From assembly GCF_002007205.1 (NCBI RefSeq), contig NZ_LAZS01000014.1, positions 186,001-250,000 of the forward strand: 64,000 bases of DNA. The letters are read 5' to 3'. Below, piece by piece: positions 37,063 to 47,220 of the stretch. This stretch comes from Ensifer adhaerens. Its GTDB lineage: Bacteria > Pseudomonadota > Alphaproteobacteria > Rhizobiales > Rhizobiaceae. The first letter of the stretch is position 1; each line of letters starts with the position of its first letter. The notes under the pieces are model-generated. The model was not told the DNA's origin, ran no database searches, and was given only the letters and a program-made list of their open reading frames with translations. The translations under genes were made by a program, and so were the position numbers.

Positions 37063-38628
37063 TCACTTCTTCTTCGGCAGGCCGGGAAGGCCGGGGAAAC
37101 CGCCTCCGAGACCTGGAAGCTTGGCACCGCCGAGACCCGGAAGGCCGCCGCCGCCAAGGCCCGGCATGCCGCCGGGCTTGAGGCCGGCCGCTTCCGCCTG
37201 CTTCTGCAGGGCTTCGAGCTGCTTCGGGTCGAGCTTCGACAGATCGGGCATGCCGCCGCCACCGAGGCCGCCAAGGCCCATCTTGTTGGCAAGGCCGCCC
37301 ATCATCTGCTTCATCATGCCGCCTTTGCCCTTGCCGCCCATCATCTTCATCATGTCCGCCATCTGGCGGTGCATCTTCAGAAGCTTGTTGATGTCGGCGG
37401 CATCGGTGCCGGAACCAGCGGCGATGCGCTTCTTGCGCGAATGCTTCAAGAGGTCCGGGTTGGCGCGCTCGGCCTTGGTCATCGATGAGATGATGGCGAG
37501 CTGGCGCTTGAAGAGGCTGTCGTCGAGGCCGGCAGCGGCCATCTTATCCTTCATGCCGGCCATGCCGGGCATCAAACCCATGATGCCACCCATGCCGCCC
37601 ATCTTCTGCATCTGGCCAAGCTGGTCGGCGAGGTCGTTCAGATCGAACTTGCCCTTGGCCATCTTGGCGGCCATTGCGGCCGCCTTCTCGGCGTCGATGT
37701 TTTCGGCCGCCTTCTCGACGAGCGAGACGATGTCACCCATGCCGAGGATACGGTCGGCGACGCGGCGCGGATGGAACTCTTCGAGTTCGCCCATCTTTTC
37801 GCCGACGCCGATGAGCTTGATCGGCTTGCCGGTGACGGCACGCATCGACAGTGCCGCACCGCCGCGGCCGTCGCCGTCCATGCGGGTGAGCACGAGGCCG
37901 GTGATGCCGACGCGTTCGTCGAAGTTGCGGGCAAGATTGACAGCGTCCTGACCGGTCAGCGCATCGGCGACGAGCAGGATTTCATGCGGATTGGACTTCC
38001 GCTTGATCTCCGCCATCTCGATCATCAGCGGCTCGTCGATATGGGTGCGGCCGGCGGTGTCGAGAATGACGACGTCGTGGCCGCCAAGCTTGGCAGCCTG
38101 GACGGCGCGCGAAGCGATATCGGTCGGCGACTGGCCGGCAATAACAGGCAGCGTGTCGACGCCGGTCTGCACTCCGAGCTGGCGAAGCTGCTCCTGGGCT
38201 GCCGGACGACGCGTGTCGAGCGAAGCCATCAGGACCTTCTTCTTGTCCCTGGTCTTCATCCGGCTGGCGATCTTGCCGGTGGTGGTCGTCTTACCGGAGC
38301 CCTGCAGACCGACCATCATGATGACGACAGGTGCCGGCGCGTTGAGATCGATCGTCACGCCCTCGGAGCCGAGCATCTCGACGAGCTGGTCATGGACGAT
38401 CTTGACGACCATCTGGCCGGGCTTGATCGACTTCAGGATCTCGGCGCCAACGGCCTTTTCACGAACCTTCTCGGTGAAGGCGCGCACGACGTCGAGCGCG
38501 ACGTCGGCTTCGAGCAGCGCACGGCGAACCTCGCGGAGCGCAGCGGAAACATCGGCTTCCGACAATGCGCCGCGGCCGGTCAGTCCATTCAATATGGAAC
38601 CAAGGCGGTCCTGGAGGCTCTCGAACAT
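37063..38628 (-). CDS. ffh: Signal recognition particle protein Ffh
   Basis: 521-residue SRP GTPase. NG domain: GLQGSGKTTTTGK (G1), DTRRPAAQEQL (G2), DTAGRTHID (G3), RMDGDGRGGAALS (G4/closing loop). The C-terminal M domain is Met-rich (many GGMGGIMG, MMKMMGGKGKGGMMKQM runs) with a Gly/Pro-rich tail. Binds 4.5S RNA and signal peptides; partner FtsY is encoded at 42763. The start ATG 38628 has AAGGAAGTGAG upstream. Confidence 0.97.
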   Translation of the reverse strand: MFESLQDRLGSILNGLTGRGALSEADVSAALREVRRALLEADVALDVVRAFTEKVREKAVGAEILKSIKPGQMVVKIVHDQLVEMLGSEGVTIDLNAPAPVVIMMVGLQGSGKTTTTGKIASRMKTRDKKKVLMASLDTRRPAAQEQLRQLGVQTGVDTLPVIAGQSPTDIASRAVQAAKLGGHDVVILDTAGRTHIDEPLMIEMAEIKRKSNPHEILLVADALTGQDAVNLARNFDERVGITGLVLTRMDGDGRGGAALSMRAVTGKPIKLIGVGEKMGELEEFHPRRVADRILGMGDIVSLVEKAAENIDAEKAAAMAAKMAKGKFDLNDLADQLGQMQKMGGMGGIMGLMPGMAGMKDKMAAAGLDDSLFKRQLAIISSMTKAERANPDLLKHSRKKRIAAGSGTDAADINKLLKMHRQMADMMKMMGGKGKGGMMKQMMGGLANKMGLGGLGGGGMPDLSKLDPKQLEALQKQAEAAGLKPGGMPGLGGGGLPGLGGAKLPGLGGGFPGLPGLPKKK

Positions 38629-38883
38629 TCTCACTTCCTTCTGGTTTCCGGTGGCGATCAACTCGCCGGAAACGTGGGTTCCTTCGCCAGGAAAACAAGG
38701 CGCAAAGCCAAAAACCACCCGAGGGCGCGACGCGCTGTCGGATGTTGACCTCCGGGTTCTCTTTATACCTCTACGGGACCCGGTCGGTGGCTTCGAAGAC
38801 TTGAGCTTGCGAAGGAATTGGGGCGGATAAACAGGAAAGCGCGGCAAAAGTCAAGGACGGCAGGGCGATGAGGCGCTTTCGGC

Positions 38884-39366
38884 TCAGGGCGCCTCGTCCG
38901 CGTCGGTCTCGTCCAGTTCGCCGGCCAACTGCTCGAAGGCCGCCGAGACCCGCGTCATGACCCGAAGCGTAGCGACCACCTCGGTCTGATTGATATCGCC
39001 GAGCAGGGCATGCAGCAACTCGACCTCGCGGCGATGGATTTCCTCGAACAGATCACGCCCAGCCGCGGTCGGCGCGCAAAGGTAGGCGCGACGGTGTTCC
39101 GGATTCGGCTGCCTTTCCAGCAAGCTCTTCTCCATCAGCCCGTTGACGACCCTGAGCACGAACTGCCGTTTCATCGACAGGCGCCGCGCCGCTTCCGGCA
39201 CGGTCAGCGGCGTTTCGCAAAAAAGTTCAAGAACCGCCCGCTCCGCCACTGATATGCCGGCGCCATCGAGCATATGTTCTGCAGAACGCTGCATGTTGAG
39301 ATGGATGGAGCGGACCAGCTTGAGGGTCTTGTAGAGGCGTTCCTGCGGATCGAATCGAACGAGCAT
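38884..39366 (-). CDS. MarR-family transcriptional regulator
   Basis: 160-residue winged-helix dimer. TVPEAARRLSMKRQFVLRVVNGLMEKSLLERQPNPEHRRAYL (about 54-97) is the DNA-binding helix-wing with the typical NPEHRRA. No obvious ligand family. It is divergent from the MBL hydrolase with 77 bp between starts, which contain an imperfect palindrome at 39375-39395. Probably represses itself and the hydrolase. Confidence 0.92.
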   Translation of the reverse strand: MLVRFDPQERLYKTLKLVRSIHLNMQRSAEHMLDGAGISVAERAVLELFCETPLTVPEAARRLSMKRQFVLRVVNGLMEKSLLERQPNPEHRRAYLCAPTAAGRDLFEEIHRREVELLHALLGDINQTEVVATLRVMTRVSAAFEQLAGELDETDADEAP

Positions 39367-39374
39367 GCAAACAC

Positions 39375-39395
39375 GATAGCAATCCAGTTGCTGTC
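39375..39395. promoter_or_regulatory. Candidate MarR operator palindrome
   Basis: GATAGCAA-TCCAG-TTGCTGTC is an inverted repeat with 7 of 8 matching pairs, in the divergent intergenic space between the MarR gene and the MBL hydrolase. It would cover the MarR promoter. Inference from position and symmetry only. Confidence 0.45.
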
Positions 39396-39443
39396 TTCAA
39401 GAATTTATTAAACCTTGACCTTTCAACCAGGGCGAACAGCGGG

Positions 39444-40469
39444 ATGAAGACACGCAATCCCTATTACCAGGGGCCCGTCTCCGACCATTTCGACGGTGCC
39501 CGTTTCTTCAATCCCGGCGGCAAGCCGCCCAAGGGGACGGCAGATCTCCTGCGCTGGCAATTCGGCGGCGGCAAGGTGCGCTGGCCCCAGCACAATCCAA
39601 GCCCGTTCGCGCCCGTGAAGCCAGAGCTGAGTGTCGAAGGCGACCGCCTGCGCGTGACGATGGTCGGCCATGCAACGCTGCTCATCCAGGTGCATGGGCT
39701 CAACATTCTGACCGACCCCGTCTGGTCGCATCGCGTCAGCCCCTTTGCCTTTGCCGGCCCGCAGCGCCGCAACGCGCCCGGCATCGAACTCGACGACCTG
39801 CCGCCGATCGACATCGTGCTCGTCACCCACAACCACTACGACCACCTCGACGTCGAGACGCTGGCAGCCCTTCACGAGGAGCATGGGCCAAGGATCGTCA
39901 CCCCGCTCGGCAACGACACGATCATCCGCCGCGCCGTTCCCGAAGCGGAGATAACGGCGGTCGACTGGAGCGACCGGCTGGACTGCGGCGACGACATCAT
40001 TCTTCACGCGGAACCCTGCCACCACTGGTCGGCCCGCGGCTCGCGCGACCGGCGCATGGCGCTCTGGGCGGCTTTTGTCATCGAGACGCCGGCCGGCAAA
40101 ATCTACCACGTTGGCGACACCGGCTTCCATGACGGCATCAACTATCGCGCGGCGCGGGAAAAGCACGGCGCCTTCCGGCTCGCCAACCTGCCGTTCGGCG
40201 CCTATGAGCCGCGCTGGTTCATGCAGGACCAGCATCAGAACCCTGAGGAAGCCGTGCGCGGCATGATCGACTGCGCCGCCGCCCATGTCGCCGGCCACCA
40301 CTGGGGCACGTTCCGCCTGACCGACGAGGGGGTCGAGGAGCCACGGCAGGCGCTGGAACGGGCGCTTGACGCCGCCGGCATCGCCCGCAGCCGTTTTCGG
40401 CCGCTGCGCCCGGGCGAAGTCTTCGACGTTCCGGCCGCAGAGCCGGGCAGCACCGAGGGAGCCGAATGA
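39444..40469 (+). CDS. MBL-fold metallohydrolase (NAPE-PLD/UlaG-like)
   Basis: 341-residue metallo-beta-lactamase-fold enzyme. VTHNHYDHLDVETL is the HxHxDH motif; EPCHHWSARGSRDRRMALW and HVGDTGFHDG supply further ligands. The overall order matches N-acyl-phosphatidylethanolamine phospholipase D-like/RomA proteins, so a phospholipid-like substrate is possible but not proven. Divergent from the MarR gene. Confidence 0.9.
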   Translation: MKTRNPYYQGPVSDHFDGARFFNPGGKPPKGTADLLRWQFGGGKVRWPQHNPSPFAPVKPELSVEGDRLRVTMVGHATLLIQVHGLNILTDPVWSHRVSPFAFAGPQRRNAPGIELDDLPPIDIVLVTHNHYDHLDVETLAALHEEHGPRIVTPLGNDTIIRRAVPEAEITAVDWSDRLDCGDDIILHAEPCHHWSARGSRDRRMALWAAFVIETPAGKIYHVGDTGFHDGINYRAAREKHGAFRLANLPFGAYEPRWFMQDQHQNPEEAVRGMIDCAAAHVAGHHWGTFRLTDEGVEEPRQALERALDAAGIARSRFRPLRPGEVFDVPAAEPGSTEGAE

Positions 40470-40561
40470 ACGCGGCACTGGTATTTTCCGGGCTTTTCCG
40501 CCATATACAGCCCGAATGAAGAATGGCGCGCTTGAGGCGGGCCGGTTTGGACAATCGCCAC

Positions 40562-41473
40562 ATGACCGACAACGTGCAATTTGCCAGGATGAACGGGCTT
40601 GGAAACAAGATCCTCGTCGTCGACATGCGCGGTCGGAAGGATCGGGTGACGCCGGCTGCCGCGATCGCGCTCAATGCCGACCCGGCAACCGCCTTCGACC
40701 AGATCATGGCGATCCACGACCCCAAGGCTGCCGGCACCGACGCCTGGATCGACATCGTCAATTGCGACGGCTCCATGGCCCAGGCCTGCGGCAACGGCAC
40801 GCGCTGCGTCGTGCAGGCGCTGGCCACTGAGACCGGCAAGAAGGCCTTCACCTTCCAGACCATCGCCGGCATCCTCAACGCCAGGGAGCATGAAGACGGC
40901 ACGATCTCGGTCGACATGGGTAAGCCGGTCTTTGCCTGGGACAGGATCCCGCTTGCCGAGGAATTTGCCGATACCAGCCGTGTCGAGCTGCAGATCGGAC
41001 CGATCGACAATCCCGTCCTGCATTCGCCCTCGGCCATGTCGATGGGCAATCCGCATGCGGTCTTCTGGGTCGACAAGGATCCGATGTCCTTCGATCTCGA
41101 CCGGTTCGGCCCGCTGCTTGAAAACCACCCGATGTTTCCCGAGCGCGCCAACATCACGCTGGCGCAGGTGCTTTCGCCCTCGTCGCTGCGCACCCGCACC
41201 TGGGAACGCGGCGCCGGGCTGACGCTTGCCTGCGGTTCGGCGGCTTGCGCGGCTGCCGTCAGCGCCGCCCGCACCGGCCGCACCGGCCGCAAGGTGACGA
41301 TCGACGTCGCCTCCGCTCCGGCGCCTGCCAAGCTCACGATCGAATGGCTGGACAGCAACGATCATGTCGTGATGACCGGCCCGGCCGAATGGGAATGGTC
41401 CGGCACGCTGAATCCTGCGACCGGCACCTGGCAGCGCGACGAGGCCGAAGCGGGCGGAGCCCGGGCGCTTTGA
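40562..41473 (+). CDS. dapF: Diaminopimelate epimerase
   Basis: 303 residues. Converts LL- to meso-diaminopimelate for lysine and peptidoglycan. Both catalytic cysteines are present in [16 protein letters not shown] and ACGSAACAA. The start ATG 40562 ([15 protein letters not shown]) is chosen over an upstream out-of-family extension. Its TGA overlaps the TTG start of mtaB (TTGA), so the two are coupled. Confidence 0.96.
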   Translation: MTDNVQFARMNGLGNKILVVDMRGRKDRVTPAAAIALNADPATAFDQIMAIHDPKAAGTDAWIDIVNCDGSMAQACGNGTRCVVQALATETGKKAFTFQTIAGILNAREHEDGTISVDMGKPVFAWDRIPLAEEFADTSRVELQIGPIDNPVLHSPSAMSMGNPHAVFWVDKDPMSFDLDRFGPLLENHPMFPERANITLAQVLSPSSLRTRTWERGAGLTLACGSAACAAAVSAARTGRTGRKVTIDVASAPAPAKLTIEWLDSNDHVVMTGPAEWEWSGTLNPATGTWQRDEAEAGGARAL

Positions 41474-42744
41474 GCGGCGTCGAGGTCATAACCTTCGGCT
41501 GCCGTCTCAATACCTACGAATCCGAAGTGATGAGGGCGGAAGCCGAAAAGGCGGGGCTGAACAACGCCATCCTCGTCAACACCTGCGCCGTCACCGGCGA
41601 GGCCGTGCGCCAGGCGCGCCAGGCGATCCGCCGTGCCCGGCGCGACAATCCGCATGCCCGCATCATCGTCACCGGCTGCGCCGCCCAGACCGAAAAAGAG
41701 ACCTTTGCCGAAATGGCCGAGGTCGACGCCGTGCTCGGCAACGAGGAGAAGCTGAAGAGCGCCTCCTATCGTTCACTGCCGGATTTCGGCGTCTCGGCTG
41801 AAGAAAAGCTGCGGGTCAACGACATCATGAGCGTGCGCGCCACCGCGCCGCAGATGGTCAAGCACATCGATGGCCACGTGCGCGCCTTCATCCAGGTGCA
41901 GAACGGCTGCGACCACCGCTGCACCTTCTGCATCATCCCCTATGGCCGCGGCAATTCCCGATCCGTGCCGATGGGCGCCGTCGTCGACCAGGCGCGCAGG
42001 CTGGTTGAGAGTGGCTATTGCGAGATCGTCTTGACCGGCGTCGACGCGACCAGCTACGGCGCCGACTTGCCGGGAACGCCGACGCTCGGTTTGCTGGCGA
42101 AGACCCTTTTGAAGCAGGTGCCGGAAATCCGCCGCCTGCGGCTTTCCTCGATCGACGGCATCGAGGCCGACAGGCATCTCTTCGACCTGATCGCCGACGA
42201 GACGCGCTTCATGCCGCACCTGCACCTGTCGCTGCAGCATGGCGACGATTTGATCCTGAAACGCATGAAGCGCCGTCATTCGAGCGCCGACGCCCGCGCC
42301 TTTGCCGATCAGGTCCGGCGCTTGCGCCCCGATATCAGCCTCGGTGCCGATATGATCGCCGGTTTTCCGACCGAAACCGATGAGATGTTCGAGAATGCCG
42401 TAGGACTCGCCGAGGATTGCGGCATTGCCCATCTGCACGTCTTCCCCTACAGCCCCCGCCCTGGAACGCCGGCAGCACGCATGCCGCAGCTCGACCGGGC
42501 GCTCGTCAAGGATCGTGCCGCCCGCCTGCGCGCCGTCGGCGCGAGGCTCTACGCCCGCCATCTCGACCGCCTGGTCGGCAGCGAGCAGACGATCCTGGTC
42601 GAGAACAATGGGCTCGCCCACACCGAAAACTTCACGCTCGTCGATGCCGCCGGCCTCAAACCGCGCGCGCTTGTCCCGGTCTTGATCACCGGCCACAATG
42701 GCAAGCATCTGACGATGCAGGTAAAACAGATGGCTGCGGCCTGA
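41470..42744 (+). CDS. mtaB: tRNA t6A37 methylthiotransferase MtaB
   Basis: Radical-SAM enzyme adding the 2-methylthio group to t6A37 (424 aa). The N-terminal cluster cysteines are in TFGCRLN, VNTCAVT and VTGCAAQ; radical-SAM motif [13 protein letters not shown] domain ends the protein. TTG start at 41470 is supported by GGAG ten bases upstream and by its [13 protein letters not shown] alignment; the open frame further upstream is dapF out of frame. Confidence 0.95.
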   Translation: MSGVEVITFGCRLNTYESEVMRAEAEKAGLNNAILVNTCAVTGEAVRQARQAIRRARRDNPHARIIVTGCAAQTEKETFAEMAEVDAVLGNEEKLKSASYRSLPDFGVSAEEKLRVNDIMSVRATAPQMVKHIDGHVRAFIQVQNGCDHRCTFCIIPYGRGNSRSVPMGAVVDQARRLVESGYCEIVLTGVDATSYGADLPGTPTLGLLAKTLLKQVPEIRRLRLSSIDGIEADRHLFDLIADETRFMPHLHLSLQHGDDLILKRMKRRHSSADARAFADQVRRLRPDISLGADMIAGFPTETDEMFENAVGLAEDCGIAHLHVFPYSPRPGTPAARMPQLDRALVKDRAARLRAVGARLYARHLDRLVGSEQTILVENNGLAHTENFTLVDAAGLKPRALVPVLITGHNGKHLTMQVKQMAAA

Positions 42745-42762
42745 TTTATGCGGAATTCCTGA

Positions 42763-44604
42763 ATGGCAATGGGTTTCATCAAGAGGATCTTCACCTTCGG
42801 CAAGGGCGCGGTGGAGGAAACGAAGCCGCAGGATGTGGCGCCCGAGGAGACGATCGTCTCTTCGCCCGAAGTTGAGGCGCAACCGGAGCCGAGTGCCAAC
42901 GCGGTCGAACCGCCTGCCGCCGTTGCCGAGACAGCGATCGTCGAAGAGAGCCCTGAAGCCAGCTTCGAACCGCCTGTCGACATCGAGACCTTGCCGTTGT
43001 CCGACGACGATCCGGTGCTCGAAGCCGAGATCGAGACGGCCGGTGGGCCGGCTTCGGACGACGCCGCGGAACTGGCGCGTGACGAAGCCGTTGCCGCACC
43101 GATCGAGGCTGACGTAGCACCGGTCGAGGTTGAAATAGCGCCGGTCGAGGTTGAGGCCGCGATCCCCCCCTCTGTCCCTTCGGGACATCTCCCCCACAAG
43201 GGGGGAGAGCAGACGGAGACCGAGGCAACCGCTGAAGAAACACCATCTGTCGCCGAGGCTGCGACGCCTGTTGCTGACGAGGCGCCCGTAGATTCAAGTG
43301 AGATCATCGCCGCTTCCCACGAGGCCGAAATCGTCGAGAGAATCGAGGAAGCTGCTGACGATGCCGAACCCAAGGCAAGCGACGTCACGACAGCCGAAGC
43401 AAACAAGATCACGACGGGCGAAACGCTCGTACCTGACGCTGGGGGTGAGCCCAGCGTGATCTCCCCCCCTGTGGGGGAGATGCCCGGCAGGGCAGAGGGG
43501 GGTGAAGCCGCAGCCCTCCGCGAAAGCATGGAGACCGCAGAGGCCGATGCAGCGGAAGCCGCCACTGACGTCGCGCCGGCCGAGACAGCCGAGGCCGAGC
43601 CCACCGCAGCTCCCGCCCTCCCCAAGGGCTTCTCCGCCACCGAGCGCAAGCCCAAGGAAGAATCCGTCGCCGCGCCCAAGGAAAAGCTCAGCTGGTACCA
43701 GCGGCTGCGCCGCGGCCTTGCCCGTACCTCGTCGCAACTGACCGGCCAGATCGCCAGCCTGTTTACCAAGCGCAAGCTCGACGAAGCGACGCTGCAGGAT
43801 CTCGAAGACCTGTTGATCCAGGCCGACCTCGGCGTCGAAACCGCGATGCGCATCACCGATACGCTCGCTTCGGAACGCTACGGCAAGGATGTCTCGGGCG
43901 AGGACGTGTCGCGCATCATGGCCGGCGAGATCACCAAGGTGCTTTCGCCCGTTGCCAAGCCGCTGGAGCTCGATCTCAGCCACAAGCCGCATGTGATCCT
44001 GGTGGTCGGCGTCAACGGCACCGGCAAGACGACGACGATCGGCAAGCTTGCAGCCAAGCTTTCCGGCGCGGGCCTGAAGGTCATGCTTGCCGCCGGCGAC
44101 ACCTTCCGGGCCGCCGCGATCGAGCAGCTGAAGATCTGGGCCGAGCGCACCAAGTCCGACATCGTCTCCTCCAAGCTCGGCGCCGATGCGGCAGGCCTTG
44201 CCTATGAGGCCTTCCAGCAGGCGCGCGAGAAGAAGGCCGACGTGCTGATCATCGACACGGCCGGCCGCCTGCAGAACAAGGCGGAACTGATGGCCGAACT
44301 TGAAAAGATCGTGCGCGTGCTCGGCAAGCTCGATCCTGACGCGCCGCATACCGTGCTGCAGACACTCGATGCCACCACCGGCCAGAACGCGCTGCAGCAG
44401 GTGGAAATCTTCCGCAACGTCGCCGGCGTCAGTGGCCTGATCATGACCAAGCTCGACGGCACGGCGCGCGGCGGCATCCTTGTCGCGATTTCCGCCAAGC
44501 ACAAGCTGCCGGTCTATTTCATCGGCGTCGGCGAAGGCATCGATGATCTCGAACCGTTCGAGGCCAAGGATTTCGCCGAAGCGATCGCCGGCGTCGCCGC
44601 CTGA
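42763..44604 (+). CDS. ftsY: Signal recognition particle receptor FtsY, enlarged N-terminus
   Basis: 613-residue membrane-docked SRP receptor GTPase. A very acidic, low-complexity A domain fills about residues 1-300, longer than in most homologues; the NG domain follows with [33 protein letters not shown] and [10 protein letters not shown]. Two in-frame insertions of a palindromic intergenic repeat (nt 43160-43213 and 43450-43506) encode [13 protein letters not shown] and [16 protein letters not shown] and account for some of the length. Partner of Ffh at 37063. Confidence 0.96.
   Translation: MAMGFIKRIFTFGKGAVEETKPQDVAPEETIVSSPEVEAQPEPSANAVEPPAAVAETAIVEESPEASFEPPVDIETLPLSDDDPVLEAEIETAGGPASDDAAELARDEAVAAPIEADVAPVEVEIAPVEVEAAIPPSVPSGHLPHKGGEQTETEATAEETPSVAEAATPVADEAPVDSSEIIAASHEAEIVERIEEAADDAEPKASDVTTAEANKITTGETLVPDAGGEPSVISPPVGEMPGRAEGGEAAALRESMETAEADAAEAATDVAPAETAEAEPTAAPALPKGFSATERKPKEESVAAPKEKLSWYQRLRRGLARTSSQLTGQIASLFTKRKLDEATLQDLEDLLIQADLGVETAMRITDTLASERYGKDVSGEDVSRIMAGEITKVLSPVAKPLELDLSHKPHVILVVGVNGTGKTTTIGKLAAKLSGAGLKVMLAAGDTFRAAAIEQLKIWAERTKSDIVSSKLGADAAGLAYEAFQQAREKKADVLIIDTAGRLQNKAELMAELEKIVRVLGKLDPDAPHTVLQTLDATTGQNALQQVEIFRNVAGVSGLIMTKLDGTARGGILVAISAKHKLPVYFIGVGEGIDDLEPFEAKDFAEAIAGVAA
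43160..43213 (+). repeat. Palindromic repeat inserted in ftsY, copy 1
   Basis: CCCCCCTCTGTCCC...GGGACATCTCCCCCAC...GGGGGGAGAG, a GC-rich inverted repeat of the rhizobial intergenic palindrome type, read in frame in ftsY as [15 protein letters not shown]. Inverted copy of the element at 43450-43506. Confidence 0.8.
43450..43506 (-). repeat. Palindromic repeat inserted in ftsY, copy 2 (inverted)
   Basis: On the minus strand it reads CCCCCCCTCTGCCCTGCCGGG then CATCTCCCCCACAGGGGGGA; it is read in ftsY as [16 protein letters not shown]. About 240 bp from copy 1 and in opposite orientation. Confidence 0.8.
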
Positions 44605-44712
44605 CAGGACGTTCGGGCACGCGCACGTTTGCGCAGGCCCGTTGCCTTGATATGGTTTTGCCGCAAAGCTGGTGTTATGAGCAGCAGGTACATGCAGAAA
44701 CAGGACCCCCAG

Positions 44713-45345
44713 ATGTCGTCGATCGAGGCTACCAAGCCGCAGAAGGAAGTCAGCCCCTTGCTCAAGATGGTGCTGGAGCTTGGGCCGCTGATGGTCTTCT
44801 TCTTCGCCAATTCACGCGGCGAATGGCTGGCCGGCCACTTCCCGGCGCTTGCCGAACTCGGCGGCCCGATCTTCATCGCCACCGGCCTCTTCATGGCCGC
44901 GACCGCGATCGCGCTTGCCGTCTCCTGGATGCTCACCCGGACCCTGCCGATGATGCCGCTGATCTCGGGCATCGTCGTCTTCGTCTTCGGCGCGCTGACG
45001 CTCTGGCTGCAGAACGACACCTTCATCAAGATGAAGCCGACGATCGTCAACACGCTGTTCGGCGCGATCCTGCTCGGCGGACTTCTCTTCGGCAAGTCGC
45101 TGCTCGGCTACGTCTTTCACTCCGCCTTCAAGCTTGACGAGGACGGCTGGCGCAAGCTGACACTGCGCTGGGGCCTGTTCTTCCTGGTGCTTGCCGTCCT
45201 CAACGAAGTGGTCTGGCGCTCGTTCTCGACCGACTTCTGGGTCGCCTTCAAGGTCTGGGGCACGATGCCGATCACCATTCTCTTCACGCTCGCCCAGATG
45301 CCGCTGATCATGAAGCACTCGCTGGACCAGGAGAACGCCGAGTGA
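44713..45345 (+). CDS. ispZ: Inner membrane septation protein (YciB/IspZ family)
   Basis: 210-residue protein with about five membrane helices. [24 protein letters not shown] starts the family core and [18 protein letters not shown] ends it. Family members affect septation and envelope integrity; mechanism is unclear. The start ATG 44713 has AGGA seven bases upstream; ATG 44692 and 44677 are in frame but lack such a site. Stop overlaps the next gene's GTG start (GTGA). Confidence 0.92.
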   Translation: MSSIEATKPQKEVSPLLKMVLELGPLMVFFFANSRGEWLAGHFPALAELGGPIFIATGLFMAATAIALAVSWMLTRTLPMMPLISGIVVFVFGALTLWLQNDTFIKMKPTIVNTLFGAILLGGLLFGKSLLGYVFHSAFKLDEDGWRKLTLRWGLFFLVLAVLNEVVWRSFSTDFWVAFKVWGTMPITILFTLAQMPLIMKHSLDQENAE

Positions 45346-45935
45346 GCACGACGCTTGAGGAGAATGACAGCCGAAACCGTCACGCCCTCCTCTGGCTGAT
45401 CGCCTGTTTGGCGGTCCTCGTTATCCAGATCGTCACCCAGCACCTGATGGGCCGCATCTGGATCTGCGACTGCGGCTACGTCAAACTCTTCGAACCCGTC
45501 GTCAAATCCAGCGGCAACTCGCAGCACATCGCCGACTGGTATACGCCGTCCCACATCATCCACGGCTTCCTGTTCTACGGCCTTGGCCACCTGCTTCTGC
45601 GCAAAAAGCCGCTGACGGCAAAGCTCTTCCTGGCCATGATCATCGAATCCGCCTGGGAGATCGCCGAGAACACGCCCATGGTGATCAACCGCTACCGCTC
45701 GGCGACGATCTCGCTCGACTATTTTGGCGACAGCATCCTGAACTCGACCATGGACACGCTGGCCATGGTCGCCGGTTTCCTGTTTGCCGCCCGCATGCCT
45801 GTCTGGCTGACGGTAACGATCGCCATCGTCTTCGAACTCTTCACCGGCTGGCTGATCCGCGACAATCTCACACTCAACGTGCTGATGCTGGTCTGGCCGC
45901 TCGACGCCGTCAGGGACTGGCAGGGCGCAATCTAG
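45342..45935 (+). CDS. DUF2585 (UPF0314) membrane protein
   Basis: 197-residue inner-membrane protein with about five helices. [35 protein letters not shown] is the conserved face with two Cys and several His. Function unknown. GTG start overlapping ispZ by 4 bp, so coupled. Confidence 0.9.
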   Translation: MSTTLEENDSRNRHALLWLIACLAVLVIQIVTQHLMGRIWICDCGYVKLFEPVVKSSGNSQHIADWYTPSHIIHGFLFYGLGHLLLRKKPLTAKLFLAMIIESAWEIAENTPMVINRYRSATISLDYFGDSILNSTMDTLAMVAGFLFAARMPVWLTVTIAIVFELFTGWLIRDNLTLNVLMLVWPLDAVRDWQGAI

Positions 45936-46030
45936 ACGCGCCGCCTAAAAATTAAAATCTTCTAATTTAGTAATCGACTTTGTATACTTGGACCGTTCAA
46001 ACCTTTGAGCGTGACCAAGTGGGGGCCATT

Positions 46031-46417
46031 ATGCGCAGCGCCTTAGCTATGCCCGCAGTACTTTTCGCTCTTGTCATGGTGCCAGTATCCGCCGGAGCGG
46101 CCGATAAGACGCTTAACGAAGCGGATCTGACCACGCTTCTTGCCGGCGGCAAGACCCTCGGGCTTGGCGGCAAGGGCATGGGATATTCCGGGACAATCAC
46201 TCTTACCGCGGATGGGAAGGGAGACGGCAGCGCCAAGACCGACGGCGGAACCGTGATCACGATCAACGGCACCTGGCGCATCAAGGGAGACAGGTTCTGC
46301 CGGACATGGAAGGACCTGGATGACGGCAAAGAGGTTTGCGAAACGTGGCGGCTGACATCGCCGAACCACGTGGACGTCTACAACGGCAAGAAGAAGATCG
46401 GCGCCAACTCCTGGTAA
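46031..46417 (+). CDS. Small secreted protein, unknown (DUF995-like)
   Basis: 128 residues. Sec signal peptide 1-24 (MRSALAMPAVLFALVMVPVSAGA), then a beta-rich domain with GTWRIKGDRFCRTWKDLDDGKEVCETW holding two cysteines that may pair. The start ATG 46031 gives a clean signal peptide. Resembles DUF995-type periplasmic proteins. An AT-rich upstream region with TATACT (45983) is a likely promoter. Convergent with ccmG. Confidence 0.72.
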   Translation: MRSALAMPAVLFALVMVPVSAGAADKTLNEADLTTLLAGGKTLGLGGKGMGYSGTITLTADGKGDGSAKTDGGTVITINGTWRIKGDRFCRTWKDLDDGKEVCETWRLTSPNHVDVYNGKKKIGANSW

Positions 46418-46432
46418 GGTCGGCGGAACGGC

Positions 46433-47047
46433 TCAGGAGGCGGGGGACGGTGCCGCCTTTTCGATCGCCGGCAACAGCCCGTTCTTGACGCTGTCCGCAT
46501 CGAACGGTCCGACGCGCTTGTAGAGGATCGTGCCGTCAGCGCCCACGAGATAGGATTCCGGGATGCCGTAGACGCCCCAGTCGATCGCCGCCTTGCCGCG
46601 CGGATCGACGCCGATCGCCGAGAAGGGATTGCCGAGCTCTCCGAGGAACCTGAGCGCGTTTTCGTTCTGGTCCTTGTAGTTGATGCCGACGACGGTGAGC
46701 CGCGGATCCTTCGACAGTTCCAGGACGAAGGGATGTTCCTGACGGCAGGGCACGCACCAGGAGGCCCAGACGTTGACGAGCGTCAGCTTGCCCTTGATCG
46801 ACCCATCGGTCAAAGCCGGCATCGGCTGGCCATCGCGGACAGCGCCTTCGAGCGCCGGCATGTCGAGCTTCGGCGCCTTGGTGCCGATCAGCGCGGACGG
46901 GATCTCGCTTACATCCTTGCCGGAATTGAGCTGGCTCCAGAAGATCGCGGCAAGCCCGGCGAAGATGATAAGCGGCAGCGCCGCCAGAACAAAACGCATA
47001 GGGCTTGACTTGCGCTCTTCGCTGCCGGGCGCAGGGGTGCTGCTCAT
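46433..47047 (-). CDS. ccmG: Thiol:disulfide interchange protein CcmG (CycY)
   Basis: 204-residue membrane-anchored thioredoxin of cytochrome c maturation. One N-terminal helix (about 18-38), then a thioredoxin fold with WASWCVPCRQEHP, and VYGIPESYLVG near the cis-Pro. Reduces apocytochrome haem-binding cysteines in the periplasm. Overlaps ccmD by 4 bp; last gene of the cluster. Confidence 0.94.
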   Translation of the reverse strand: MSSTPAPGSEERKSSPMRFVLAALPLIIFAGLAAIFWSQLNSGKDVSEIPSALIGTKAPKLDMPALEGAVRDGQPMPALTDGSIKGKLTLVNVWASWCVPCRQEHPFVLELSKDPRLTVVGINYKDQNENALRFLGELGNPFSAIGVDPRGKAAIDWGVYGIPESYLVGADGTILYKRVGPFDADSVKNGLLPAIEKAAPSPAS

Positions 47048-47220
47048 CGTGTCTCTCCCGGTGCTTGCTCGGCGGAACGGCGGCGAATGCCCGAGGCTTC
47101 GAGTTCAGCGAGTTCGCGCCGACGGGCATGTCCGTCCAGGACGACCCAGGCAACGAGGCCGAGGACCGTCAGCGTCGCTATTCCATAGCTCGTGAAAACG
47201 TAGGCGGCGTGGCTCATCAT
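47044..47220 (-). CDS. ccmD: Haem exporter protein CcmD
   Basis: 58-residue single-pass membrane protein: SHAAYVFTSYGIATLTVLGL, then a basic cytoplasmic tail. CcmD stabilises the CcmABC-CcmE complex. It overlaps ccmC (47217-47220) and ccmG (47044-47047) by ATGA on both sides. Small size, so easily missed. Confidence 0.9.
   Translation of the reverse strand: MMSHAAYVFTSYGIATLTVLGLVAWVVLDGHARRRELAELEASGIRRRSAEQAPGETR

Noticed and set aside
43160..43506. Possible frameshift or assembly error in the ftsY A domain
   Set aside because: The frame stays open through both repeats, and the GTPase domain follows normally.
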